DNA of 64,000 nucleotides from Antedon mediterranea. Lineage: Eukaryota; Echinodermata; Crinoidea; Comatulida; Antedonidae. Where the stretch lies: positions 30,368,001-30,432,000 of the forward strand of contig NC_092674.1 of NCBI RefSeq assembly GCF_964355755.1, in the 5' to 3' direction. The first letter of the stretch is position 1, and the number at the start of each line of letters is the position of its first letter. The notes under the pieces were generated by a model. It saw only the letters and a program-made list of their open reading frames with translations, ran no database searches and was not told the DNA's origin. Shown in pieces: positions 48,001-61,700 of the stretch. A program made the position numbers and the translations under genes.

Positions 48001-50085
48001 CTCCTTGACTTCACTATTATAATGAAAGTAAGTTTAGATTATGTGTTAGTATGTGAACTACCGATCAACCCTTTGTACTTCATAACACAATTGAACTCAT
48101 GAATCAACAACCAATGAATGCACGGATTAAATCTCAAAGACGCTGAGCATTATTTCAATTTACTGACTTAATCACGCCATAACGAAGGAAGGAGAAGGAT
48201 TATTTATTCAAGAGCAACATTGTACAACTTAATCACGCCTTAACAAATTTATGTTCAGGGGAAGGGATAGAAATATTTATTCAAAAGACTGTAAAAATCA
48301 ACATTGTTTGTACACCTTTTGTTGTTTACTTTTACTTTCTTTCACTATTCAGATATAATTATAAAAGGAAAAACAATGTTAGTTTCACATTAGAGAGATT
48401 TGAAATCTTTTGTTTTTATAAAGTTCTTTACCAATAGTTATACTGTAATAATGATTAAAGAAATAAATTTAAATAACTAATTCATTTTATTTGGTTTTTT
48501 TTTTCAACAATTTTCAACCAAAATTTGATGCGGACCAAGATGTGAAAACAACATTTTTTTTTTATTTGGCCTAACATAAAACACTAAGTACTAGTAGAAT
48601 GTTTTAACAGTTACTATAGTATTAACAGGGAAGAGTTCCCTGGTATTAATAAGAAGTAACATTCATGCAATGGAAGCTTTATATCAGAAATTGTACACTA
48701 AAAAGTTAATTGTTTGTCAGGGCTTTGTAGTATAAGTACAAAACATGAAGGTCGACTAATTATACTTTGCTTTTGAGGAGGTCCCTGGAAAAGCTGCTGG
48801 CTTCCTGTTTTAATTGTGATAATAAGAGCAGACTACAGTATAGGTATACTCCAAGGCTAGATTATGCAACTGCATCTGAGAGGTATCCAAGGTTGCATCA
48901 GTCAAGGACCTCTAATTTAATACAAGAGCATTTTATGAATGAAATATTAACTACTGGATTTATTTCACACAACACATATAAATTAGTTTTTAATAAATGA
49001 GTCAATAAGCGAAATATTTAAGGAAATTGATTCAGTATTACTATCAATCAGGCATTCAAATCCTTCTAAAGATAAATTTACATATTATTATTTCCACCAT
49101 GGAGGTATATACACACATAACCGATACCATAGTAAGTTCAATACCAGTGAACATAGGTAGGTAGGCAATCTTATTGTTTATAATTTTGAATATACAATGT
49201 AAAGAATAATCCCATTAACAAAAGAAAATGTTAGACTATAATAAAACATACCAAATCTGAGCTCGATTGTGATGTTGTCTTGAGCTGGCTTAAATTCTCG
49301 ATCAAACTCAACTTCAAGCGTAAAAGACTGCCCTCTACGGAGGATTAACTCATCAATTTCATATTCGCTTGTGTGATGTTCCCTCTTATTTCGCTCCAAC
49401 AACATGTCAATGCTTTTAATTTTCAATTGTTTTGCTTTGAAATAAACACATTTGTAAGTCTGACATTTGAAAATAAATAAAAATTAGAATTTATACCAAT
49501 ACTGCTGAAAATAAACCAGTTTGGTTAGATTGTTTTAACTTCTTCCTCAGAATTTAAAATATATATAATTTATCAGTGTAATTTTTTGACAAGGTTATAG
49601 TTCATTAGTAATTATAATTTTGGGTCACCGAAAAAAAAAAAAAATACCAGCAAATTACTATAATACCATCTTTTTATAATGATTCTGTTAAATATTTACT
49701 TTTTAACTGCATCAATAGAGGGAGAAATTATTTATTTATTCTATTCTTTATTTTCTTAATTCTATTTCTTTTGTTGATGCATTTAATTCTATTTTTTAAA
49801 TAATTTTTTTTCTTTTCTTTTTGGATGAATAAATTATTGAAATGAAATAAAACACCGCCGCTTGTGAAATACATTTAAAAAACAGATTTTTTAAAAACAA
49901 AATTTACCTGTTACTGGTGGGGCTGGAATAACAATTTCCTTGTCCGAGACATTCCTTCTACCAGGTTGTTTTCTTAAGTCGTTAATTTTCGAAGCATTAC
50001 GAGACACTGGGTAGGGTTCATAACGTCCAGAATAGCCAAATCGGGTTGGCGCACGTGTTCTTCTGCTTGATCTTCGTGGTGCCAT
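42008..50085 (-). CDS. Transglutaminase (annulin/TGM-like)
   Basis: Twelve minus-strand exons: 49908-50085, 49252-49434, 46702-46953, 46220-46446, 45953-46127, 45495-45633, 44925-45162, 44663-44774, 43760-44041, 42811-42971, 42369-42508, 42008-42149. The frame is continuous for 742 residues. The enzyme forms calcium-dependent glutamyl-lysine cross-links. The thiol triad is Cys329 (YGQCWVF), His388 (NFHVWNDCW) and Asp411 ([11 protein letters not shown]), with spacing close to human TGM2. The N-terminal beta-sandwich, catalytic core and two C-terminal beta-barrels are all present. Before the core is an Arg-rich leader ([20 protein letters not shown]), with no signal peptide, so the enzyme is probably cytosolic, nuclear or membrane-associated. 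A vertebrate one-to-one orthologue cannot be named. The minus-strand AATAAA at 41429-41434 may end the mRNA. Confidence 0.95.
42664..42802. mobile_element. Palindromic MITE (AAGCTCTGTCTACACT family)
   Basis: In the intron between transglutaminase exons 10 and 11, ending eight bases before the end of exon 10 on the plus strand, so it abuts the 5' splice site. Both inverted arms are present. Confidence 0.8.
43283..43600 (+). mobile_element. tRNA-derived SINE, best head
   Basis: GAGTGGCCGAGCGGTTAAG at the start is A-box-like, and GGGATTCAAGGCTCACTCACTC holds the B-box region. A body with TCTTCTCGGATAAGGAC, and a tail CAGCCACTGATCACCAACTG ... GGGAGACCAGTC, is shared with the other copies. A 21-base piece (GGGGTTACCCCGGTGTATTAG) is repeated in tandem. 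Confidence 0.75.
44285..44650 (+). mobile_element. LINE 3' end (reverse transcriptase C-terminus)
   Basis: The plus-strand ORF at 44289-44504 encodes [18 protein letters not shown] and [13 protein letters not shown], the typical end of CR1/jockey-like ORF2 (RAF...LWN-LP-IR). A 3' UTR with GGGAGACCAGT and a TGTAT repeat tail follows. It lies in the transglutaminase intron between exons 8 and 9. Confidence 0.75.
46488..46650 (-). mobile_element. tRNA-derived SINE, truncated
   Basis: Body TTATCCGAAAAGACTTGTTC and CCACCAGAACCATGGAGCGA as in the other copies; the tRNA-like head is decayed. It lies in the transglutaminase intron between exons 3 and 4. Confidence 0.65.
46954..49251. other. Transglutaminase intron 2, repeat-derived content
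   Basis: A 2.3 kb intron. A stretch near 47610-47665 (TTCAAGAAATTTTATTTGTC) looks like an interspersed-repeat tail. A 77-codon plus-strand ORF at 48767-49000 has no recognised motif, and I do not call it a gene. The rest is AT-rich. Confidence 0.45.
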
Positions 50086-51108
50086 GGTTGTACTTTAAAA
50101 AAAAAATATCATTATAAATAGTTGTGAAATTTACTATGTGATTGGTGGTGGCCTAAGGGCGACACGTTAAATGCAAATTAAACAGCTCAGAAGACATGTT
50201 ATTGTTATAGAAATAAAAATAATAATATTAAACATATGATATATTAATATAAATTTTTTTTTAAAGTAGCGCAATTTATTTATCCCATTGAAAACTTTTG
50301 AATTGAGCGAATTAATTTGTCTAGTGGCCAGAAAACAGACTTTACGGTGCTACCCAATGTAGTTATTTCTACTTAGCAAAAATACCTCTGCCCTTTGCGT
50401 TATTTTTACTCTGCGCACAGCAGACAAAACGGTGCCTGGATATGTTATTGTTTATGCCACCTTTTGGTTGGCTGGGCTTGGCTGCTGGTGGGGAAAAATT
50501 AATCAATGAATTTCGTTTATTATTCTCCTTCTTACAACAACAAACTGATCTATCTGTCTAGGCTCTAATCATCACAGATTTACAGTAGGATATTTACTGA
50601 TTACTCAAAATATACTTACATAAACAAGTAAGGAAGGTGTTTAGGACGGACTCGATCAATACCTTCCTGCTCAAAGACAGCAGAAACAGAAAGAAAGGAG
50701 GAAAGTGCGTGTGTTGTGCCGGTTTTTGGTGTCGCGGGAAAATCCTTTTGTGAGGGCGCTGTTTTGCTCTTACAAGTTTGGGGAGAGATGCCAAAACGTT
50801 TTTAATTGTTTTATTTGATGAGTTTTAGAATAATTATTATAAAGAAGATTATAATGATGAACACTAACTATTGAGGAAAAAAGTTTGCGTCGCGTGGCAT
50901 ATAATATGATGATGCAGCAGCATCAGTAACGCGGCTGCACAATAAAAACAATTATTTTATAAAACGCGCCCCTGGGCATTACGTCACGAAACAGTTTCTC
51001 GGACTCTACCACTTTTAGAAGGGGATGAGTTAGCAGATTGTGGTAGATGTCATAAAGCCTTCTAAATTAAAAATATATATTGAAAATTAATTGCATTTTG
51101 CATCAACT
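50086..51108. promoter_or_regulatory. Divergent spacer between transglutaminase and PTGR2
   Basis: On the minus strand an acceptor (TTTTAAAG) lies just before the transglutaminase ATG at 50092/50093. A donor (TTTAT/gtaagt) lies at 50619/50620, so a non-coding first exon probably starts upstream of 50620. The sequence then becomes GC-richer, with a possible PTGR2 promoter around 50880-51000. No further gene is seen. Confidence 0.4.
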
Positions 51109-53976
<2,868 letters not shown>

Positions 53977-53983
53977 TGTCTAT

Positions 53984-54110
53984 CAGTGTCATGTCATTGC
54001 ATGTTGGTGTCATGTCAGCGTCATTCCAGCGTCATGTTGGTGTCATGTCAGTGTCATGTCAGCATCATGTCATGTCAGTGTCATGTCGACATCATGTCAG
54101 TGTCTTGCAA
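53984..54110 (+). repeat. Tandem repeat in the PTGR2 3' UTR
   Basis: Imperfect units of 10-20 bases built from GTCATGTCAGTGTCATGTCA begin within ten bases of the stop codon. Confidence 0.75.
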
Positions 54111-54119
54111 GCTTTACTG

Positions 54120-55316
54120 CGCACAGTTAACCTTTAAAGAGAATCAATAAAATGCCAAGTGTTATTACATTATTGAAGCAACCATAAATTGTTTCAGATA
54201 CTTGTACAACACCATTCCTCAACTTTTATACAAATTACAACCATGTAACTTAAATGCCAACACCTTGCTCAAGTTTCAAAATTTTAAAATTCAATTGATA
54301 TTATGTCTGGCTGCAACAAATGTTAACTGTACCATGTACATATCCTCCATGGTGCATGGTGTCTGTTATGGACGTGGAACTGTTGTGTTGCAGCCACAGA
54401 TAAACTCTGTGATCTCCGGAGCTCAGCATCCTGATGTTAGATTGCCTTGGTTAAATGAATAGGATACTGGATTAATTAAGTGAAATCTGTACTGATACTG
54501 TGCATTGTGATGATGTACTAGTTCAGCATTCGTCCAAGACGAGATTTGTTTCTGTACTGCCATTATTACCAGTCTTGCCTAGAATTCCTTTAAAATATAG
54601 AAGTCATATTTTTGTACTTCCTACAAATTATAACTGTACAGAATTAGATTAACAAAGTTAGAATTAGTGAAGAAATGTCAATTTACTATATAATCATTGT
54701 TTTCCAGTGTTGTTCCAAAATATATTTTGTATAAGTAATAAAGCCAAAGTTTGAATGTATTCTGGGTGTGCTACAAATGGAAACACAGGGTTTTGCAGGC
54801 AGACCCCACTTTGCCAAATTCTGCCTACGGTTCTGTACATGATAGCTGAGCTAGCAGGGTATACAATTGTCATCTTTATAGTTGAATTTATTGTAACAAA
54901 CTACTTATTTATTATACTGTAAAAGTAAAATTGTTTCGTAAAGTTGTTTTGATCCAATTTCAGTTTGAAAATGTCAAGTTTCTCAATTTTGCATTGAAAA
55001 CTATGAGTTTTCCACTGTGATCAAATGTCACCCATTTATAAAGTTAGGATGCTTTTGGGTTGAATCCTTGATACCAATTAAAGAAATCCACAAATCAGTT
55101 ACAAATAAGTGTTTTATTGTCATATATATACCTTATTTAGATACAAAGCCATCTGTTTATAATCTATAATGTTATCGTAATCCAGGACATGGTCATAATT
55201 TGAGATACAGAAATAGTGTTAATATTCCTCATGATCCCTTATTAGGGAATAAACTGGTGAACTTGTGTGTTTTATTTACAAATGTTACATATTCATGATT
55301 TGAAGTCTGTAAACTT
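54120..55316. other. Convergent spacer between PTGR2 and RFC3
   Basis: No gene seen. An 86-codon ORF at 54202-54462 lacks recognisable motifs. The RFC3 polyadenylation signal (TTTATT on the plus strand, 55271-55276) lies about 40 bases beyond its stop codon. Confidence 0.5.
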
Positions 55317-58300
55317 TTACATATTCATGGCTTCAAGTCCGTCTTCTAAAAATCGTTTATAAATGCTCATAAATTTAGCGACAAACGCTTCTAGGTGATA
55401 AATGACTTTGCTGCCCATTTGAAGTCTGTGTTCATAAAACGCTGCAATTTGCGTAATCTCTGATTTCAGTTGACCATCACAATTAGTGATTAGTTCCTTC
55501 AATAAAGCCTGTGAAAATATACAACAATTTCATTAACTACCCCCATAATCAAATGGTACAATCAACAATTTTGAACAAGTTCCTAAGAATACTATTCTAT
55601 ATTACAAGGAAAATAAAATTTTACAAATGATTTACCTTTATAATAATATCAGCCGGAATACAATGTGTTAATAGTTCATAGAGACGACCTCTGACCTCTA
55701 ATAACATTTTCGGACTCTGTTCCTGAACAATCTTATTGGCTGTTTCCCTTAGGAATACCTCCCAGTCTGGTTCTTGTACCTCTTGCTGTGCACTAAATGG
55801 ATACCTGGAATACAGGAGAACTTGGTAAATGATTTGATATGCTTAACCCTTTAAGCTCTGTCTACAAACTAGTTTGACAAAAAGTGTGATGTGCCCAAAT
55901 ATGGTAGTTATATGACATCATTATATATGGGCATATCACATTTTTTGTCACAAAGTTTTATAGTGTAGACAGAGATCATTTTGATGCATTGGAATGTTAT
56001 CAGTTTCCAACAATTCAAATGTTAACTTACTGCTGCACTCTGCAAGCTTCACACATAAGAATGGCACGACGTAGATTTCTGCCAGACTTCTCTGCAACTC
56101 TTCTGGCCAGTTCTATCGGGAGTGTTAATCCTTCTTTTTTACAAATCGTTTGCAAGATTTGAGAGATCTGCAGATTAGAAAAACTAGTATTAAGGGTCTT
56201 TCACACGTGCCGGAACAGGTGTGATAGGCTCTTAAGTCAGCGACTGGAGATATTGCGAATTTCAATAAATATCTCCAAGATAAATTATGAATTACTGTAT
56301 CAACACAAAAATGTACAAACCTCATCAAGAGATGGCGCTGCAACCCTTACACCGAGGCATCTACTTCGAATAGCAGGAATGACCTTGCTAGTTGAGTTAC
56401 TACAGAGGATTAGACGACACGTTGACATGTACTTCTCCATCGTACGACGCAATGCATGCTGGGCATCTTTTGTTAGTCTGTCAACCTCGGTCAGGATTAC
56501 CACTTTAAAATAAAATTACTTTGACAAATAATCTTACCATGATTAATATTTAATACTTGGATGGTCAAATGTACTCTTTAAAGTTCTTTTTTAAACATAA
56601 AGCTTTGTCTACACTATCAAACTAGTTTGACCATGTGCCCAAATATGGTAGTGATATGCCAAAAAGTAGTAGTCAACGTTTCCATATATGGGCACATCAC
56701 ATTTTTGTCACATAAAGTTTGATAGTGTAGACAGAGCTTTAGACAGCACACAAACAAACATTACTATACATATATTATTCAAGTTTTAAGGCTTCAGGGA
56801 CATTTTTTACTAAAACTTTTAAAAACTAGAATATTTACAAGTGTGAAAATATCAGTTCACAACACAGTAGTTAGACTTTCTTTATAAAGAATATATTTAC
56901 CTTTGAATTCTCTTTGAGCAGACGACTCAAGTTGTTGCGTTTGTGCTACTGTCTTTATCAACTCTTGAATTACCACTCTATCTTGTATTCCAACATCACT
57001 AACATAAATACAGAAGAACAGTATTTAAAATGGTATGTGGACTAGCAGGCCTACTTTAACACCAAAATATGGAACCAGCTACTGTTGCAAATCAACCATA
57101 TCAGAATATGATTTTGATTTGAATTTATTAGGAAAATCATCATAAAAAATACAAACAAAGTGATAACATAAATTACTGACATTACAAATAATACATTTAT
57201 AAAAGATTTTCCAGGATAGCCAAAAAAGCTTATCAGCTTATTTCCATTGGGATCCTTTTATAATCTAAAATAAAAAATATAAAAATTATTGCATCAAACA
57301 CAAAAATATAACAAAAACAATAATATAATAAAAAAAAAAAAGTTAAATTAAAAGACTATGATTGACTTATAGTTATTGCTTACCTTGGGTTGACCTCTAT
57401 GTGGTAATTACTTGCAATAGTTGTGATTTCAATCTTCTTTTTAGATGGTGTCTGCAAAAATGGCACAATATTTTTAATTTAACAAAAATTATTTGAAAAA
57501 AATTCAAGCTATGTTTAATAATGCCACGTTTAATAATGCCACACAGGATAACAACCTAAACTACAAGATTCACTCCATGTTGCAAGATAGATTTACTCCA
57601 TGTTGCAAGATTCACTCAAGTTGCAAGATTCACTAAATTTTGCAAGATTCACTAAATTTTGTAAGATTCACTTCAGTTGCAAGACTCACTCCATTTTGCA
57701 AGATTTACTCAAGTTGCAAGATTCACTCAAGTTGCAAGATTCACTACAAGTTGCAAGATTCACTACATTTTGCAAGATTTACTACATTTTGCAAGATTCA
57801 CTCAATCACAAGATTTACTCCAATCACTCAATCATAAGATTCACTTCAATCACTCAAATTGCAAGATTCACTCCAATCATATATCATATGGAATACTCAC
57901 TGTGAAAGTCTGGTGTTCAATACGAAGCTTCTCAACACCTGTGCCATATACCTCTCTAAGCAAACACATAATTCGTGTCTTTTTCCCAGCACCAGAAGGT
58001 CCATATACAAGAAGATGAGGAAAATCTCCACGATTTACCTAAAAAAAACCTAAAAATAAATATCCATCTCTTTCTTTTTTTTTTTAATATTAAAATACAA
58101 TCATAAATCTAATATCAAATTATTAATAATATTAATAGGCCTAGGCTACTTATTAAAATAATTTTTTTTAAAACATTTTGTCTCTATTCTAAAGATTGGC
58201 CAACATAAATCAATTCAAGATCCGTATGTCTCAAGGCCCAAATAATTCTAGTGACCTCAATGATCCACCGAGATTAGCCGGCCATAAATGCTTCTCTCTC

Positions 58301-58534
58301 TCTTTACAAATTTCTACACAACAAAAGTCTAGGCCTAGCATATATCAGCCCCAGGTACTAGTGAGGCCTCCTAGCCTAGCTAGTAGCCTCCTACTAGAAG
58401 GCCTAGCCTAGGCCTAGTGTTTGAAATGGTACAAAACATTAAATTACCAATTTCTTTAAATTAGCTGCTTGGTTTTTATGATAATCCAACTTCGAAAGAG
58501 AAGTTGGACGATATTTATCAACCCATAAACTCAT
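55317..58534 (-). CDS. RFC3: Replication factor C subunit 3
   Basis: Eight minus-strand exons: 58448-58534, 57901-58038, 57384-57451, 56901-56998, 56321-56502, 56031-56167, 55636-55804, 55317-55508. They join in frame to 356 residues, the same length as human RFC3. RFC3 is one of the small subunits of the clamp loader that opens PCNA and places it on primed DNA in the nucleus. The start is [13 protein letters not shown]. Walker A is GPSGAGKKT (about 42-50), the Walker B region is VVILTEVD (about 131-138), and the SRC arginine-finger motif is at about 177-179. The C-terminal collar ends [20 protein letters not shown]. Exon 5 ends at a GAG/gtttgt donor, which is weak but required by frame. Confidence 0.96.
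55851..55975. mobile_element. Palindromic MITE (AAGCTCTGTCTACACT family)
   Basis: In RFC3 intron 6. The arms are somewhat shortened (TTAAGCTCTGTCTAC ... GTAGACAGAGAT). Confidence 0.75.
56598..56742. mobile_element. Palindromic MITE (AAGCTCTGTCTACACT family)
   Basis: In RFC3 intron 4. Both arms and the central GGGCACATCACATTTTTGTC are present. Confidence 0.8.
57552..57892. repeat. Minisatellite with GCAAGATTCACT units in RFC3 intron 2
   Basis: About twenty imperfect units of 16-19 bases (TTGCAAGATTCACTCAAG type). The array stops nine bases before the plus-strand edge of exon 2, thus directly next to its 5' splice site. The ORFs of about 100 codons that cross it are array translations. Confidence 0.85.
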
Positions 58535-58755
58535 CTTTATATCGAAAAACAACAAATCTTTTAAAATTATTCCTTATGTACCGAATTTCGCGCGTTTTCC
58601 TTCCGATCAACTAAAAACGTAGGAGGTATAGATTTGGTACACAATTGGTACCCAAATAGGGTTGTAAATTTTTGGGAAACGACCAATCGCGGATCATTTT
58701 ACGATTTCCGATAGATGGTTTATTCATGTACGACGTGTGTGCTTAATCCGAGAGG
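58535..58755. promoter_or_regulatory. Bidirectional promoter of RFC3 and TDRD3
   Basis: Only 221 bases separate the two start codons. TTTCGCGC (58588-58595) fits the E2F consensus TTTSGCGC and lies 54 bases from the RFC3 ATG. A CCAAT box is at 58683-58687 (GACCAATCGCGG). No TATA box is evident. E2F control of RFC genes is known in animals; here it is inferred from the motif. Confidence 0.6.
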
Positions 58756-61700
58756 ATGGAAGACACGCTAGCAAAGAAAGGATGGTAAGATACGATTTTA
58801 CTTATGTTAAAGATGATTTTTTATTGATTATAGATTAAGAATAATTAATGTATAATTTCAATAACCAATACAAACGATTTGATTGTTTAAACTTGCACTG
58901 TATACATTTTTACTTTGAGTTCAAGCTAGGCCTAGCCCAGTCCTAATTCTGGATTTTCCCGCAGCCGGTTTGCGGTATATTTATACCTTCTAGGCCTAGA
59001 TCCTATTTTACGGGCCGTCTGTGTGGGTATACAATTTATGTAGGTCATAGGCCTAGCTCAGAAATAATGTTTCATCTTCACAATTTTGTATTAAAGAAAT
59101 ACTTATAAATTCTTAAATAAAACTTAAATGTTAAAATATTATTAAACGTTTTACTTAAAAAAAAGTGATTTGTTGTTTGTTTGACCTGTCCTATGTAACG
59201 TTTAAATTTATATTATATTTAATATTAATATGATTTCACTTTCTCAGGCACCTAACTGCTAATGGAATACAGAGATGTAAAGATGGCCTTCCAGTTGGGA
59301 ATGCAGAAGCAGTAATTAAGAATGCACTTAATGTAAGTAACTGGTATAAATTAAGAATGCACTCAATGTAAGTAACTGGTATAAATTAAGAATGCACTCA
59401 ATGTAAGTAACTGGTATAAATTAAGAATGCACTTAATGTAAGTAACTGGTATAAATTAAGAATGCACTCAATGTAAGTAACTGGTATAAATTAAGAATGC
59501 ACTCAATGTAAGTAACTGGTATAAATTAAGAATGCACTCAATGTAAGTAACTGGTATAAACTAAGAATGCACTCAATGTAAGTAACTGGTATAAATTAAA
59601 AATGCACTCAATGTAAGTAACTGGTATAAATTAAGAATGCACTCAATGTAAGTAACTGGTATAAATTAAGAATGCACTCAATGTAAGTAACTGGTATAAA
59701 TTAAGAATGCACTCAATATAAGTAAAATGGTATAAACTAAGAATGCACTCAATGTAAGTAACTGGTATAAATTAAGAATGCACTCAATGTAAGTAACTGG
59801 TATAAATTAAGAATGCACTCAATGTAAGTAACTGGTATAAATTAAGAATGCACTCAATATAAGTAAAATGGTATAAACTAAGAATGCACTCAATGTAAGT
59901 AACTGGTATAAATTAAGAATGCACTCAATGTAAGTAACTGGTATAAATTAAGAATGCACTCAATGTAAGTAACTGGTATAAATTAAGAATGCACTCAATG
60001 TAAGTAACTGGTATAAATTAAGAATGCACTCAATGTAAGTAACTGGTATAAATTAAGAATGCACTCAATGTAAGTAACTGGTATAAATTAAGAATGCACT
60101 CAATGTAAGTAACTGGTATAAACTAAGAATGCACTCAATATAAGTAAAATGTTATAAACTAAGAATGCAGTCAGTGAAATATGTAAGTAAAGACATACAT
60201 TAAAAAATGCACTCAGAGTACAGAACATATTACCAAAGTAAAAATCTTTATTAACAGTCACATGATGTGAATTCATTTTATTTTTACATGTTTTATTGTA
60301 GATTGATTTACGTCACATTGGAGATAAGTTCCTTCCAGTTGACATCAATAAAGGCAAAGTTGATACTGTGAGTTGCACTGGAATGTTGTGTTTTAGGCCT
60401 GCCCCTAAATTAAGTAGAATATCCCCACTTCTCAATTGTAACGTCAGGCTTAAATCTCACCAGATTACATTTCACTCTTGCCTGGTCTTATTAAACCAAT
60501 ACTGTACTTCTTGTAATCACATTATTAATAGTTTAGTTTGGATTTCCTACAGTACCAGCAAGAAGTGTCGTAATGGCTGTGATAGCTCATTGACTAAACC
60601 CAGGGCTCCAGAGCTTATGGGACACTGAGCAGTGCCCAGAGTATTAAAATATGTTGAAAAGGCTAAAAACGGCTGAAGCCTCCAGCGTTAGAGGGCCACT
60701 TAGGTTTCCTAAACCGGGCCCTTTAGGCCTTTGTATTACACCAATGCCAGCAAGTTGAGTAACTGCAATGTCATAACTTAATTCGAGTATTACCATTTCA
60801 AATTAGTTGCAAGGACCATGTGTACTACAAGTATTGAAGGTTAGGAATATTGCTGCACCTAAGATTAATGAAGGGTCAACCTTTGCCCCGAGGATGCTCA
60901 GACTCCAGTTGACCGATGGACATTCAACTTGCTCTGCTTTAGAAATTGAAAATATACCAAAAATTAAGTATGAACTTACTTTGTTATTTTGTAATAATAC
61001 TTTGAGAAATCTACTACAGTTGTGCTTAAATTAAATTTTTGATAAAACAATCTAATAAATGAAATGCGTTAGATGCTCTAATTGACCATCATTTAGAAAA
61101 TGAATAGATATAATTATTTGTTATTGCCATATCCCCAATAGAATTGATGGTCTAATCCCACTCCCTACTTTATGTCTGATTTCACAAACAGGCATATCCC
61201 TGGGTTAAGTCCCATTAATGACTTTTGCATGTGGGCTCTAGCCAGTTCAGATGAGTTTTTAAAAGAAATGCTTACCAATAATTTATTTCCTGAACTAAGG
61301 TTTCCACAGGTATAGTCCCACCCCCGCGGTGGTGGGTGTGTTGAATTCTACCAGAAGTTATACGGTATATAGTAATGTTAATCAGACTACTTCAGTTTAT
61401 TTCAAGTTTATTGTTGCACAAAATACAATATACAGAACATTTAAATTAATAAATATAATTGTGTGAGGAGGACGCATTAAGCCAAGGATTTAATAATTAG
61501 GATATGTATGTATTATCTCTACAGCATTGACACAGGTCCTGGAACCAAACTACTACTTACTGGCTGTATTTCACTTCAGAAAGGGATGCTTTTACTCAAT
61601 AGTGGTAATACTAAAAACCTAGGTGGCAGAGTGGAAGAATTGTATTCAAAATGGCTGCTTGCAAAGGTAATAACTGTCGGATATTTGTGTCTTTTAATTA

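Noticed and set aside
48767-49000. 77-codon ORF in transglutaminase intron 2
   Set aside because: No motif recognised, no splice-site or promoter support. It could be repeat-derived.
57600-58018. Overlapping ORFs of 65-113 codons
   Set aside because: They are translations of the GCAAGATTCACT minisatellite in RFC3 intron 2, running antisense into exon 2.
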